Shown here: positions 1-8,825 of the stretch, piece after piece
Numbering within the stretch: the stretch's first letter is position 1
How the letters are laid out: every line of letters starts with the position of its first letter
Assembly (NCBI RefSeq): GCF_022201045.2
Contig: NC_068557.1
Span: 26,761,501-26,825,500, forward strand
DNA length: 64,000 nt
Source: Citrus sinensis
Taxonomy: Eukaryota > Streptophyta > Magnoliopsida > Sapindales > Rutaceae
Direction: 5' to 3'
The notes under the pieces: model-generated
Told to the model about the DNA's origin: nothing
The model's database searches: none
The model's input: the letters and a program-made list of their open reading frames with translations, nothing else
Translations under genes and position numbers: made by a program

Positions 1-984
1 TTTCACTAATTAGCATGAAGCTTTAATACAATTAATAGGAATCATTTTAATTTTTGAATTCCTTTGCCTTTTAACTTGCCATTTGCTTTTCAATTTCTAT
101 CATCATTTAACTTGAAACATAGAAACTCAATAATATATATTCTAGATAAATTTTTCTGTATTATTATTTTTTTTTCTTTTGCATAGGTTCTCAGAATTTG
201 TAAAATTATAAAAAGAGACAATTGTTTTGATGGATAAAGATGATGATCATGCCTCGTGATGCAGTGCTTTTTATTTTTATTTTTTTTCTTGAAAGACATG
301 ACGCATTCGAGGGTTGATATTGTAAATTTCAGTGAAAGGGTTTTAAGAGGATTTTGGGGCATAACAATAGTCCAACTCAAAAGTAAACTAGGATTGGTTT
401 TTCCCTTATGATGCATGCGATGGTAATTACCGTTTGGTGCCAATTTGCGGAATAAAAGGCTGCCACGATTCGAGTTCTGTGTCAATCTAGAAGGAACACG
501 ATTCACTTGATTTCTTTTGTTCTAATTAAGACTGTTGTCGTTTCACAAACTCAAATTACGCAATACAAAATGCGATGCTTGTCTCCACAGATTTGAATGA
601 TGATCAGCTTGGTTAAGTAATGTGGGAAGGCCGGCGCGGTCACTATAATTTTACTGTAAAATGCTTATAAGTACAGGAACTGTATTGAGTTTAAATATTG
701 GCTGATCAAAGACAAGTCTTATACAGTTGACAATTCAGTACCAGCCTTTGTTATTGTCTAATAGTGCTCTCTCTACTGCCAAGTGGCAGCCACCGGCCAG
801 CCAAACATCAAAAACTAAAATATTATAAACGGGAGCGGCTTTTGCAGCCAGTTGTACTTCTTCAATTGAAAAGAACAGTGCTTTCAAAATGAAGTTGTTA
901 CATTGGTGGATACGTAACCCTGCTTTATGCCTCTAATTGTCACGCACCTGGATTGAAGCTAATGTCACGGAAATTGGGTTCTAC

Positions 985-993
985 TATTTATAG
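985..993 (+). promoter_or_regulatory. Probable TATA box of RLP-A
   Basis: TATTTATAG lies about 75 bp before the ATG at 1066. The same sequence sits at the same distance from the duplicate gene (23387-23395). No ATG occurs between it and 1066, so 1066 would be the first start codon of a transcript made from here. Transcription was not measured. Confidence 0.5.
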
Positions 994-1065
994 TGACCCG
1001 ACGATATTCATCTTGTACTCAAAATAAAATCAAATTTGCTCCAAATAATAATTTGTTACAGAAAA

Positions 1066-4023
1066 ATGAGATGGTTAACGTGGTCTTATCATTTCTTGCG
1101 TCTTCAATTATTGCTTTTGCATACTCAGAGTTATGCAAAACAGTGTCCTCAGGAACAGAGTTTGGCACTGCTCCAGTTTAAGCAACTCTTTTCCTTCAAC
1201 CGTTATTATTTTGGCCGTTGCCGTGCATACCCAAAAACGATGTCCTGGAAATGGGGTACTGATTGCTGCTCGTGGGAGGGAGTAACATGTGATATGGCCA
1301 CAGGTGATGTCATTAGCCTTGACCTTAGCTGCAGTGGGCTTTACGGCAGTATCCCTTCCAACACAAGTCTCTTTGACCTTGTTCACCTACAAAAGCTCAA
1401 CCTTGCTAACAACGATTTCAATCTCTCTCTGATTTCTTCCGGTTTTAGCCGTTTCCTTAATCTGACACACTTTAACCTCTCTTATTCCAACTTTGAGGGT
1501 TCAATTCCTTCTGAAATATCCCGCTTGAGTAAGTTAGTTTCACTTGACCTCTCTACCTATACTACACTGAGGCTTGAAAACCCGGTTATGGAAGCATTAG
1601 TTCAAAATGTGACCAAGTTACAACTACTCTTTCTTGATTATGTAGACATGTTTACCGTAGTACCAGGTACCTTGAAAAATCTTTCTTCCTCTCTGACATC
1701 TCTAAGTCTCTCTTATTGTAGAATCCAAGGTGAATTTCCCGAGAACATCTTCCGCCTGCCAAACATACAGATGGTTCGTTTAAAATTCAATTTAAATCTG
1801 TCTGGTGTCTTTCCCAGGTCCAACTGGACAAGCCCCGTAAGGTATTTGGATGTCTCTGGCACAAGGTTCTCCGGACAGTTACCTGATTCAATCTGCAACC
1901 TGAGGCACTTGCGAGAATTGAAGCTTTACAAATGCAACTTTTATGGATTTCTTCCTGTATCACTAGGTAATGTTACACAACTTGCTGTTTTATCCCTCTC
2001 CTCTAACAGTTTTAGTGGTCATATCCCACCATCTCTTTCAAATCTTCACCAGCTAATCAATGTAGATCTTCGAAGCAACAGTTTTCATGGTCAAATCCCA
2101 GATATTATGAATCTAACCAGAGTTGCATATTTTGACATCTCAAATAATCAACTTACCGGTTCAATTCCTTCTCATGGAAGTGGGCTTCAAAATTTAGCAT
2201 TTCTCAGATTATATAATAACACCCTCAGTGGGACAATGCCATCTTGGTTATTCTCTCTTCCATTATTGCGGTATATGGACCTCAGTGATAACCAACTAAC
2301 TGGCCATCTTGATGCATTTCCAAGTAAATCATTGCAAAATCTCTATTTGACTAACAATAGGTTGCATGGCTCAATTCCAAGTTCAATATTTGAACTTGCA
2401 AATTTGACTGATCTCAGTCTTGCTTCAAACAACTTTAGTGGCATCGTAGAGCCTTATATGCTTGCAAAGCTCGTTAACCTCGTAACACTCGAACTCTCTC
2501 ACAACAGTCTATCATTTGGCACCACATCCAAAGTCAACTCTTCTTTTCCCCAAATTTTCGTTCTGAGTTTATCTGCTTGCAACATAAGTGCATTCCCAAG
2601 CTTCTTAAGATCTCTTAAAGAATTAGCATATTTGGACCTTTCTGAGAACAATATCGATGGTCAGATACCAAACTGGATGTGGGAGGTTGGAAAGGATACT
2701 TTGAGTTATCTAGATCTTTCCCACAACTTCATAACAGAAATGAAGCAGATTCCTTGGAAGAACCTTAAGTATCTTAAGCTTCAATCCAACTTACTACAAG
2801 GACCACTTCCAGTTCTTCCACCTCGCTTGCAATTCCTTTTGGCCTCGAACAATCAATTCACAGGAGAGATTATTCAATCGATCTGCAGTAGTAGTACCCT
2901 TGAAGTTCTTGGTCTTTCCGATAACGGGTTCAGTGGCACTATTCCAGAGTGCATCGGAAACTTTAGCGTGTTGGATCTGCGGAATAATAGACGCAATGGA
3001 ACCATTCCTGAAGCATTTGCAGAAGCCATTTTGCTAAGGACTCTTAACTTGAACAACAATGAACTGGAAGGACCGGTCCCTAAGTCCTTGGTCAATTGTA
3101 CTAAGCTTGAAGTTCTAGATATCGGGAACAACAAGGTAAAAGATGTTTTCCCATACTGGTTGGGAAATCTTCCAGAGCTCCAGGTTCTTGTTCTCCGTTC
3201 CAATAAATTTCACAGCTCTATGAGGGAGTTTGAAGCCAAGCAATCATTTCCTAAGTTGAGAATCATTGATCTCTCACACAACAATTTTACTGGTCCTTTG
3301 CCAGCAAGGTTTTTTGAAAATCTAAATGGGATGAGGAATGTTGGTGAAACTGAAAGGAAATTGCAATACGTGGGTGAAATTTTTTATCAGGATTCTGTAG
3401 TGGTGACACTTAAAGGAGCTGAGATCGAACTGCAGAAGATTCTCACTGTTTTCACAACCATTGACTTATCAAGCAATGATTTTCATGGGGAGATTCCTGT
3501 AGTAATTGGAAACCTTCATTCACTTCGACTCCTCAATCTTTCTCACAACCACCTTACAGTGCGTATTCCATTTTCGCTGGGAAATTTGATAAACCTTGAA
3601 TCGTTAGACATGTCTTCAAACGACCTTTCTGGAAAAATTCCAACGCAGTTGACAAGTCTAACATACCTTTCAGTCTTAAACCTTTCCTACAACCAACTTG
3701 AAGGACCTATACCTCAAGGACCCCAATTTAGTACATTTCAAAACCATTCATATATTGGCAACTTGGGGTTGTGTGGATTCCCATTGACAAAACAATGTGG
3801 CAAAGATGACCCACCAGAACTAGTGCCAACAACTTCAAGCTGGTTTGATTGGAAAGTTGCCAAGATGGGTTATGGATCTGGATTGGTGATTGGCCTGTCT
3901 ATTGGGTACATGGTTTTTGTAACAGGAAGACCACTATGGTTTGTGAAGATGTTTGAGAAGAAGCAATCCAAGAAGAAGGTGAGAACAAGGCCGATCAGAA
4001 GAGGCAGAGGAAGAAGAAATTAA
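1066..4023 (+). CDS. LRR receptor-like protein, Cf-9/RLP type (RLP-A)
   Basis: Intronless, 985 aa. Plant RLPs of this class are plasma-membrane pattern or effector receptors without a kinase domain; they signal through partner kinases of the SOBIR1/BAK1 type (family knowledge). Visible layout: hydrophobic signal peptide (about 1-24); a cysteine-paired LRR N-cap ending in a CCSWEGVTC motif; then an estimated 25-30 extracellular LRRs of plant type (LxxLxLxxNxLxGxIP); a non-LRR island around residues 755-795; further LRRs; a short juxtamembrane stretch; one transmembrane helix near 936-955; and a very basic cytoplasmic tail ending in RGRRN. The start at 1066 gives a clean signal peptide and is the first ATG after the TATA-like box. 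The nearly identical paralogue RLP-C lies 22.4 kb away. The ligand cannot be told from sequence. Confidence 0.93.
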   Translation: MRWLTWSYHFLRLQLLLLHTQSYAKQCPQEQSLALLQFKQLFSFNRYYFGRCRAYPKTMSWKWGTDCCSWEGVTCDMATGDVISLDLSCSGLYGSIPSNTSLFDLVHLQKLNLANNDFNLSLISSGFSRFLNLTHFNLSYSNFEGSIPSEISRLSKLVSLDLSTYTTLRLENPVMEALVQNVTKLQLLFLDYVDMFTVVPGTLKNLSSSLTSLSLSYCRIQGEFPENIFRLPNIQMVRLKFNLNLSGVFPRSNWTSPVRYLDVSGTRFSGQLPDSICNLRHLRELKLYKCNFYGFLPVSLGNVTQLAVLSLSSNSFSGHIPPSLSNLHQLINVDLRSNSFHGQIPDIMNLTRVAYFDISNNQLTGSIPSHGSGLQNLAFLRLYNNTLSGTMPSWLFSLPLLRYMDLSDNQLTGHLDAFPSKSLQNLYLTNNRLHGSIPSSIFELANLTDLSLASNNFSGIVEPYMLAKLVNLVTLELSHNSLSFGTTSKVNSSFPQIFVLSLSACNISAFPSFLRSLKELAYLDLSENNIDGQIPNWMWEVGKDTLSYLDLSHNFITEMKQIPWKNLKYLKLQSNLLQGPLPVLPPRLQFLLASNNQFTGEIIQSICSSSTLEVLGLSDNGFSGTIPECIGNFSVLDLRNNRRNGTIPEAFAEAILLRTLNLNNNELEGPVPKSLVNCTKLEVLDIGNNKVKDVFPYWLGNLPELQVLVLRSNKFHSSMREFEAKQSFPKLRIIDLSHNNFTGPLPARFFENLNGMRNVGETERKLQYVGEIFYQDSVVVTLKGAEIELQKILTVFTTIDLSSNDFHGEIPVVIGNLHSLRLLNLSHNHLTVRIPFSLGNLINLESLDMSSNDLSGKIPTQLTSLTYLSVLNLSYNQLEGPIPQGPQFSTFQNHSYIGNLGLCGFPLTKQCGKDDPPELVPTTSSWFDWKVAKMGYGSGLVIGLSIGYMVFVTGRPLWFVKMFEKKQSKKKVRTRPIRRGRGRRN

Positions 4024-4296
4024 CAAGTCGGTGCAAGTGATGCTGTTTGTTTTTATTTTGTCCATTGCAATTGTACGAGTTAATGTATTTGATATTTGAT
4101 GGTGAAATAAATAGTTCTGTCGCGTGAGTAAGAAAAATGAAAATTTGTAAAATCAACGAGCACTCTCTTGCAATAGAGGAAGCATCCGTATCAATTATCA
4201 AGTGAAGTCATTATTATTATTATTTTAAATGATAAAATAAGCTGGTTAGCATTAGAGACCAAATCCTTGTGAGAGTCTCAATTTGCAAGCTCCAAA

Positions 4297-4735
4297 AAAA
4301 TTATATATTTTATAATTTTTTTTAATAAAATTTAGGTTTCGAGTTTATCAAGTGATGTCCAAAATTAACCCGACTTTATACCCAGACCAAATAATACCCA
4401 ACTCACAACACCCGGGTACGGTCCAGATCCGGACTGAATGGGTATTTTTGCCAACTCTAGCTGGAATGATGGCTTTTGAGAAGCTTCAACTCCAGCAATG
4501 AGAAAGAAGAAGGTCCCACTAGAGACAAAAACCGACTTAAAGAATTGATGACCAAGCTATTTTTATTCATCAGCTTAAAAGTGGTGCCACCATTCTATAT
4601 TTTTCGGAAGGGGCCACGCTAATATACCGGAAGTCTTCGACGACCAACGCGTGGGTGCTCTTACTGCAACAATATGAAGTTGATATAATCAGGAAATGAG
4701 TTCTATTTACGCTGACCGCTGACCCTTCATCTGCA
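4297..4735. other. Intergenic AT-rich stretch; probable former upstream region of RLP-B
   Basis: No gene seen. Before the retrotransposon inserted at 4740/15223, this segment lay directly upstream of RLP-B, so its right part is probably the separated RLP-B promoter region. It also holds a short hAT-like remnant (4351-4459). Confidence 0.6.
4351..4459. mobile_element. Short hAT-like MITE remnant
   Basis: The left end reads AGTGATGTCCAAAATTAACC. The right end, read on the other strand, is TAGAGTTGGCAAAAATACCC. These are imperfect inverted ends of the TGGCAAAA type also seen on the hAT element at 19337-20598. The interior has CCGGGT and CCGGAC words like that element. No matching 8-bp target duplication was found. 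Confidence 0.35.
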
Positions 4736-4740
4736 TTTAC

Positions 4741-5412
4741 TGTTGATGCGAGATTCTGGTTGCCTTCTCTACCAAGACCAGAAACTCTGCTCAACAAACT
4801 CTACCACGACCAGGATCTCTCCTCGTAAGGTTTCTTCTCCAAAAGTTCCTGCGTACATAGAAGCAGGTCAGAGTATGCCGGTTGTTTTCCCGGCGTAAAC
4901 CCTCCGACGCTTAAGTCAGATATGAAGGTTCTGGGAATATTTGCCACGAATCTTATGGCTTCTCTTTAATCTCCGTTCTTAGAGCTGTCTTTTCTTAGTT
5001 TTAATACAAAAATTCTAACCCTTTTACCTTCATTGGCTACCTTTTTATAGGCTTCCTCTGAATCCCGGTCTTCCGCAGTCCACGCCCATTATTCTCCCCA
5101 CCCTCGAATGTAGATGCCCCATTGTCGTCATTGTGGGCGAATGGAAATGGACTTCGTGCCTTGATTCTCGGATAGGGATGCACGTCTTGCCAACTGTCGT
5201 TGACCGGTCTCCTCGCCTCGACCCCTAGCAGAAATGGCCTTATGCCTCTAACAGGAGTTCGGCCTCGTGAATGGCATATTCGTGGACGAGCAGAATATTC
5301 CTGCTCCTTTTCCCCTGCTACCAGGCTCTTACAGGACACACATGTTCGCAGAACTCTGCCACCCAATATCTGCTCATCACGTCTGGTCTCGTCGAAGTAT
5401 TTCCCTCAAACA
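4741..5412 (-). repeat. 3' LTR (element orientation)
   Basis: Begins TG and ends CA on the plus strand, with target-site copy TTTAC immediately before it. About 97% identical to 14549-15222. Retains the canonical TG that has become TA in the other LTR. Confidence 0.94.
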
Positions 5413-5426
5413 CTGGTCCCCCAGTT
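5413..5426 (-). other. Polypurine tract of the retrotransposon
   Basis: Read on the minus strand, the bases immediately before the 3' LTR are purine-rich (ACTGGGGGACCAG). This is the position expected for the plus-strand primer of reverse transcription. Confidence 0.75.
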
Positions 5427-5870
5427 TCTGGTGTTGGGTAATGTAATGGACTAGCAGTAGAAACTCAACGGTTCTTGCTCGCGTGGGACTGGAAAAGGCT
5501 GCCAAGAGTCGTGTCGCATTTAATTGCGGATGAAGTGATGTGGCAGCGATCTACCCCTCCATTTGAATTTCAAACCTACGGTTGCAAGATTCTCGGAATA
5601 TGTGTCATTAAATGCTGGCAGCCTAAGAGTTTGCTCCTCAGTAAGAAAACCCAAAATCCTCAAACACGAACTCGTCATTTTCTCCCTTCTTGTCTCTTCG
5701 GCGAATGAACCTCGGCATTAAAGCTTTCATCCCTGTCTCTCTCTGACCGAGTCCCTGCTTCAGGTATTTCTTCTATTTTCTCGGTCTTGGTTAGTTGTAG
5801 ATAATTTCTTTTCTCTTTGCTTTTGCTTGGGGTAGTAGTTGGTGGTAGTGTTCTGGTTATAACTTAGGGA
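5427..5870 (+). other. Upstream/leader region of the antisense gene
   Basis: No supported coding sequence. Lies between the polypurine tract and the ATG at 5871. A promoter for the antisense gene would have to lie here or in the adjacent LTR; none was identified with confidence. Confidence 0.4.
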
Positions 5871-7867
5871 ATGTCGAAGGGTAAAGAGAAAGTTGTTGAG
5901 ATTGATGACGACGAACTAGGTTTCTTGCCCAGTCTGCTCACCGATCCTGCTTTTGACCCCTGGATCCCCTTAGAACCCATTAGGTCTATTGTCGGGACTA
6001 GTGCTAGGAGGATGTCCCCCCAAACAACCTCCACGAGCGGAAGTAGTGATGAAGAGGGATCTTCTGGCTCGAAAAACACCCTAAGTGAGGATCAAGGAGG
6101 TAACTCTGGTAAGGGATCCTCACCGGGAACATCGCGACCAGAAGGGCAGAGTACAGTAGGAGGTAGAGCTTTGTCGCGGGATTATGCCATTGATTACATG
6201 ACGTGCACGATCACGTTTGACGAGCTCAATGACCTCCAACTTAGGTATAGTATTCCTAGTGAAATACCTCTTAAGATCCTAGGAAAAAAGGATACACCTA
6301 GCCGGCCTCCTAGGGGATACGTTACCTTATTTCTAGAGAGCTTTAAGTATGGGCTGAGGTGTCCCTTGCAACCCTACTTTGCCCGAATACTTAACGGGCT
6401 AAATCTGGCTCCTGGTCAGCTGAATCCCAACGGGTGGAGAGTGCTCTCTGGTCTGTTCATATTGTGGGACAGATGTTGCCAAAGCGAGCCCACGGTTGAT
6501 GAGGTGAAGCACATGTACCAGCTAAAGAGCAGCCCCAAAGATGCCGGCTGGTACTACTTCCAATCTAGTACCAAGAACAGGAAACCCATAACTGATCTTC
6601 CAATTGGTGGTGGTGGGACTTGGAAGAGGAAATTCTTTTTGCTGGGGGTCCTTGGGGTCAAGTTGCACAAATAGACGAGAAGGATTATCGCGTCCCACCC
6701 CGTTTCACGGTCCCAGGTTGCCTGCTCGTTTTAGATGTCTTGTATCCATAATTGTTCTCGCTTCACTGGTTTGTCTCTAACCAAGTGTCTGTTTGTGTTG
6801 CAGGTTCTTGGAGTGTTCACTTCCCGCTCAAACCTGACCAGCTCAAACGGGTCGAGGCTGTACTAGTCAATTCCTGCTCAAGCCGAGAGCTGATAACTAC
6901 TTATAACCTACTCGAGTCTTGTTTGGTGTCCCCCGGCAATAAGATGGAGGATGCTGTGATTGGGGCTCTGACTCGGAAGCGTCCTCGACCTCAAACTGTG
7001 AAGAGGGACCAGAGTAAGGACGCTCCCACTGCGAAGCGGGTGAACATTGTGCAGCAGGTTCCTCCCTTGAAGACTCTACCTGCTCCTCCTGCCAAAGTCG
7101 GAGAAACTAGTGGAGCAGCCACTGATCATGCTTCCTCTTCTCCTCCTGTCGGGCTTAGATTTCGTTTATCTGACAGCCGAGCAGAACACTTGGCCCCCTA
7201 TCTCAACGAGCTTTCCAAACTCGTGAGCAAGAATGACCTGAAGGACTTTGATGGCTGCACCTTAGGCGAGCTGGTGGGAGCCATGCAGTATAACGCTTTC
7301 CATCTCAGCTGCATAACCACCAACTATAAGGCCAAGGTTGGCCGTTATGACAGGAAGATGAAGGAGGACATTCAGTCGGCGATGACCAGAGCTGACGATG
7401 CCGAGAAGAAAGCAGGGGAGCTGAATCTCGAGAATCTGAAATTGATAGAGCAAGAATCTCTTGCTCAAGCGAAAGCCATTACCCTCGAGGAAGAGCTGAC
7501 CAAGGTCAAGGAGGATCTTCAAAGGCAGAAGGCTATGTACGAGACTCAGCTCGAATCTCTTCGCGATTCCCACCGAGTTCAGGTCGAGAACTTGGAGAAG
7601 GAAGCCGACAACCAGTACGACCAGGGACTTCGGCATTCCTATCGTTGCATCATGGCCGTCCTAGGGAAGCAGCATCCTGATCTGAAGACGGATGACCTTA
7701 CAACTGGTGTTGCTCAACACATGGACGAGGAGGCGGCCAAGGAAGATGCCGAAGGGGTGGAGCCAATCGTGATTGAGGAGGCAAACTCTCATCCTCGTGC
7801 AATCCCTGCTGATGTTGGCGAGGCGAGCACCCCCGCGGACGCAACTGGTGATACCCCCTACACCTGA
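5871..7867 (+). pseudogene. Spliced antisense gene of the retrotransposon (gypsy-type transposon-associated protein)
   Basis: Lies on the strand opposite to gag-pol, between pol and the 3' LTR. Exon 1 starts at ATG 5871. It has an acidic, Ser/Gly-rich N-terminal part, then a conserved block (about residues 100-235) resembling the plant family 'putative gypsy type transposon' (Pfam Transposase_28, recognised from memory). A GT-AG intron fits at 6717-6803. Exon 2 (6804-7867) is Pro/Ser-rich, then has a long coiled coil (about 7365-7640) and an acidic tail. The frame is broken once: the T run at 6636-6640 appears one base short, so the frame from 5871 ends early at 6674. Downstream of the run, a second frame stays open to the donor and joins exon 2 in phase. 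Such antisense ORFs are known in Tat-lineage elements; their role is not established. Confidence 0.72.
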
Positions 7868-8098
7868 GGAGGTCCAGCCAACCGATGCTGCTCGGCTTAC
7901 TGATCCGCCATCTTCTCGAACATGTTTCTTGTGTTGTAATGAACAGCTTTGTTGGTTATTGATAAATTAATGAAAACTATTTTTGATTACTTTCTTGCGT
8001 TTGTATTTACAAGTTATTTTTACGTTTGAGAGTCTGCTCGCCTTCGCTTGGTCGAACAGGCTCTGACTTAGCATATGGTCTTGCTACATGACTTGGGA
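7868..8098 (+). other. 3' flank of the antisense gene
   Basis: Non-coding. Contains AATTAATGAAAA-type AT-rich sequence near 7965-7980 that could serve as a poly(A) region for the antisense gene, and a degenerate half unit of the following tandem repeat (from about 8028). Confidence 0.4.
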
Positions 8099-8690
8099 TT
8101 CTGCTCGCCTTTGCTCGGTCGAGCAAATCCTGGCATGCTTGGCTTCCGGACTCGCCATAGACAGGCTTTAAGACTTAGTGAGCCTTCACATGCCTTTGAA
8201 AATATTTCGATGCTTGGGGATTCTGCTCGCCCTCGCGTGGTCGAGCAGATCCTGGCACGCTTGGCTTCTGTCTCGCCATAAAACAGGCTTTGAGACTTGG
8301 TGAGCCTTTGCATGCCTTAGAAAATATTTCGATGCTTGGGGATTCTGCTCGCTTTCGCGCGGTCGAGCAGATGCTGGCACGCTTGGCTTCTATCTCGCCA
8401 TAAAACAGGTTTTGAGACTTGGTGAGCCTTTGCATGCCTTAAAAAATATTTCGATGCTTGGGGATTCTGCTCGCCTTCGCGCGGTCGAGCAGATGCTGGC
8501 ACGCTTGGCTTCTGTCTCGCCATAAAACAGGTTTTGAGACTTGGTGAGCCTTTGCATGCCTTAAAAAATATTTCGATGCTTGGGGATTCTGCTCGCCTTC
8601 GCGCGGTCGAGCAGATGATGGCACGCTTGGCTTCTGTCTCGCCATAAAACAGGCTTTGAGACTTGGTGAGCCTTTGCATGCCTTAGTATT
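8099..8690. repeat. 122-bp tandem repeat array, about 4.9 copies, inside the retrotransposon
   Basis: The word TTCTGCTCGC recurs at 8099, 8221, 8343, 8465 and 8587, an exact spacing of 122 bp. The inner three units are nearly identical and the outer ones are more diverged. Each unit starts with an inverted repeat, CTGCTCG...CGAGCAG, separated by about a dozen bases. The array lies between the 3' ends of the antisense gene and pol. Tandem repeats in this 3' untranslated zone are a recognised habit of Tat-lineage elements. Confidence 0.93.
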
Positions 8691-8825
8691 TTTCACAGTT
8701 TCAAGTGAATGAAATTCCTCGACGTTCCATTAATTGCAGGATTTAATCTTACATGAAATTGTTTTGACATAAAAAATAAAAGACAACGAGCATGGGCAGA
8801 AATAGCTTTAACACGTAAACAAGTC

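Larger units (their letters stand above)
1..4296 (+). repeat. Segmental duplication, copy 1 (contains RLP-A)
   Basis: Aligns base by base with 22411-26695, with only scattered substitutions and short indels. The match covers about 1.06 kb upstream, the whole RLP coding region and about 270 bp downstream. It starts at the window edge, so the true left end lies outside. On the right it stops near 4296, where an AT-rich stretch and a hAT-like remnant begin. The 1-1065 part holds no other convincing gene; it is AT-rich promoter and upstream sequence. Confidence 0.95.

Noticed and set aside
993..1181. Frame overlapping the RLP-A start (and its copy at 23395-23583)
   Set aside because: Starts at a non-ATG codon and reads the signal-peptide region of the RLP in another frame; no ATG lies before 1066 after the TATA-like box, so it is not a uORF.
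8068..8696. Several overlapping open frames on both strands with repeated peptides
   Set aside because: They are translations of the 122-bp tandem array; the repeated peptide follows from the DNA repeat and there is no start context or family resemblance.
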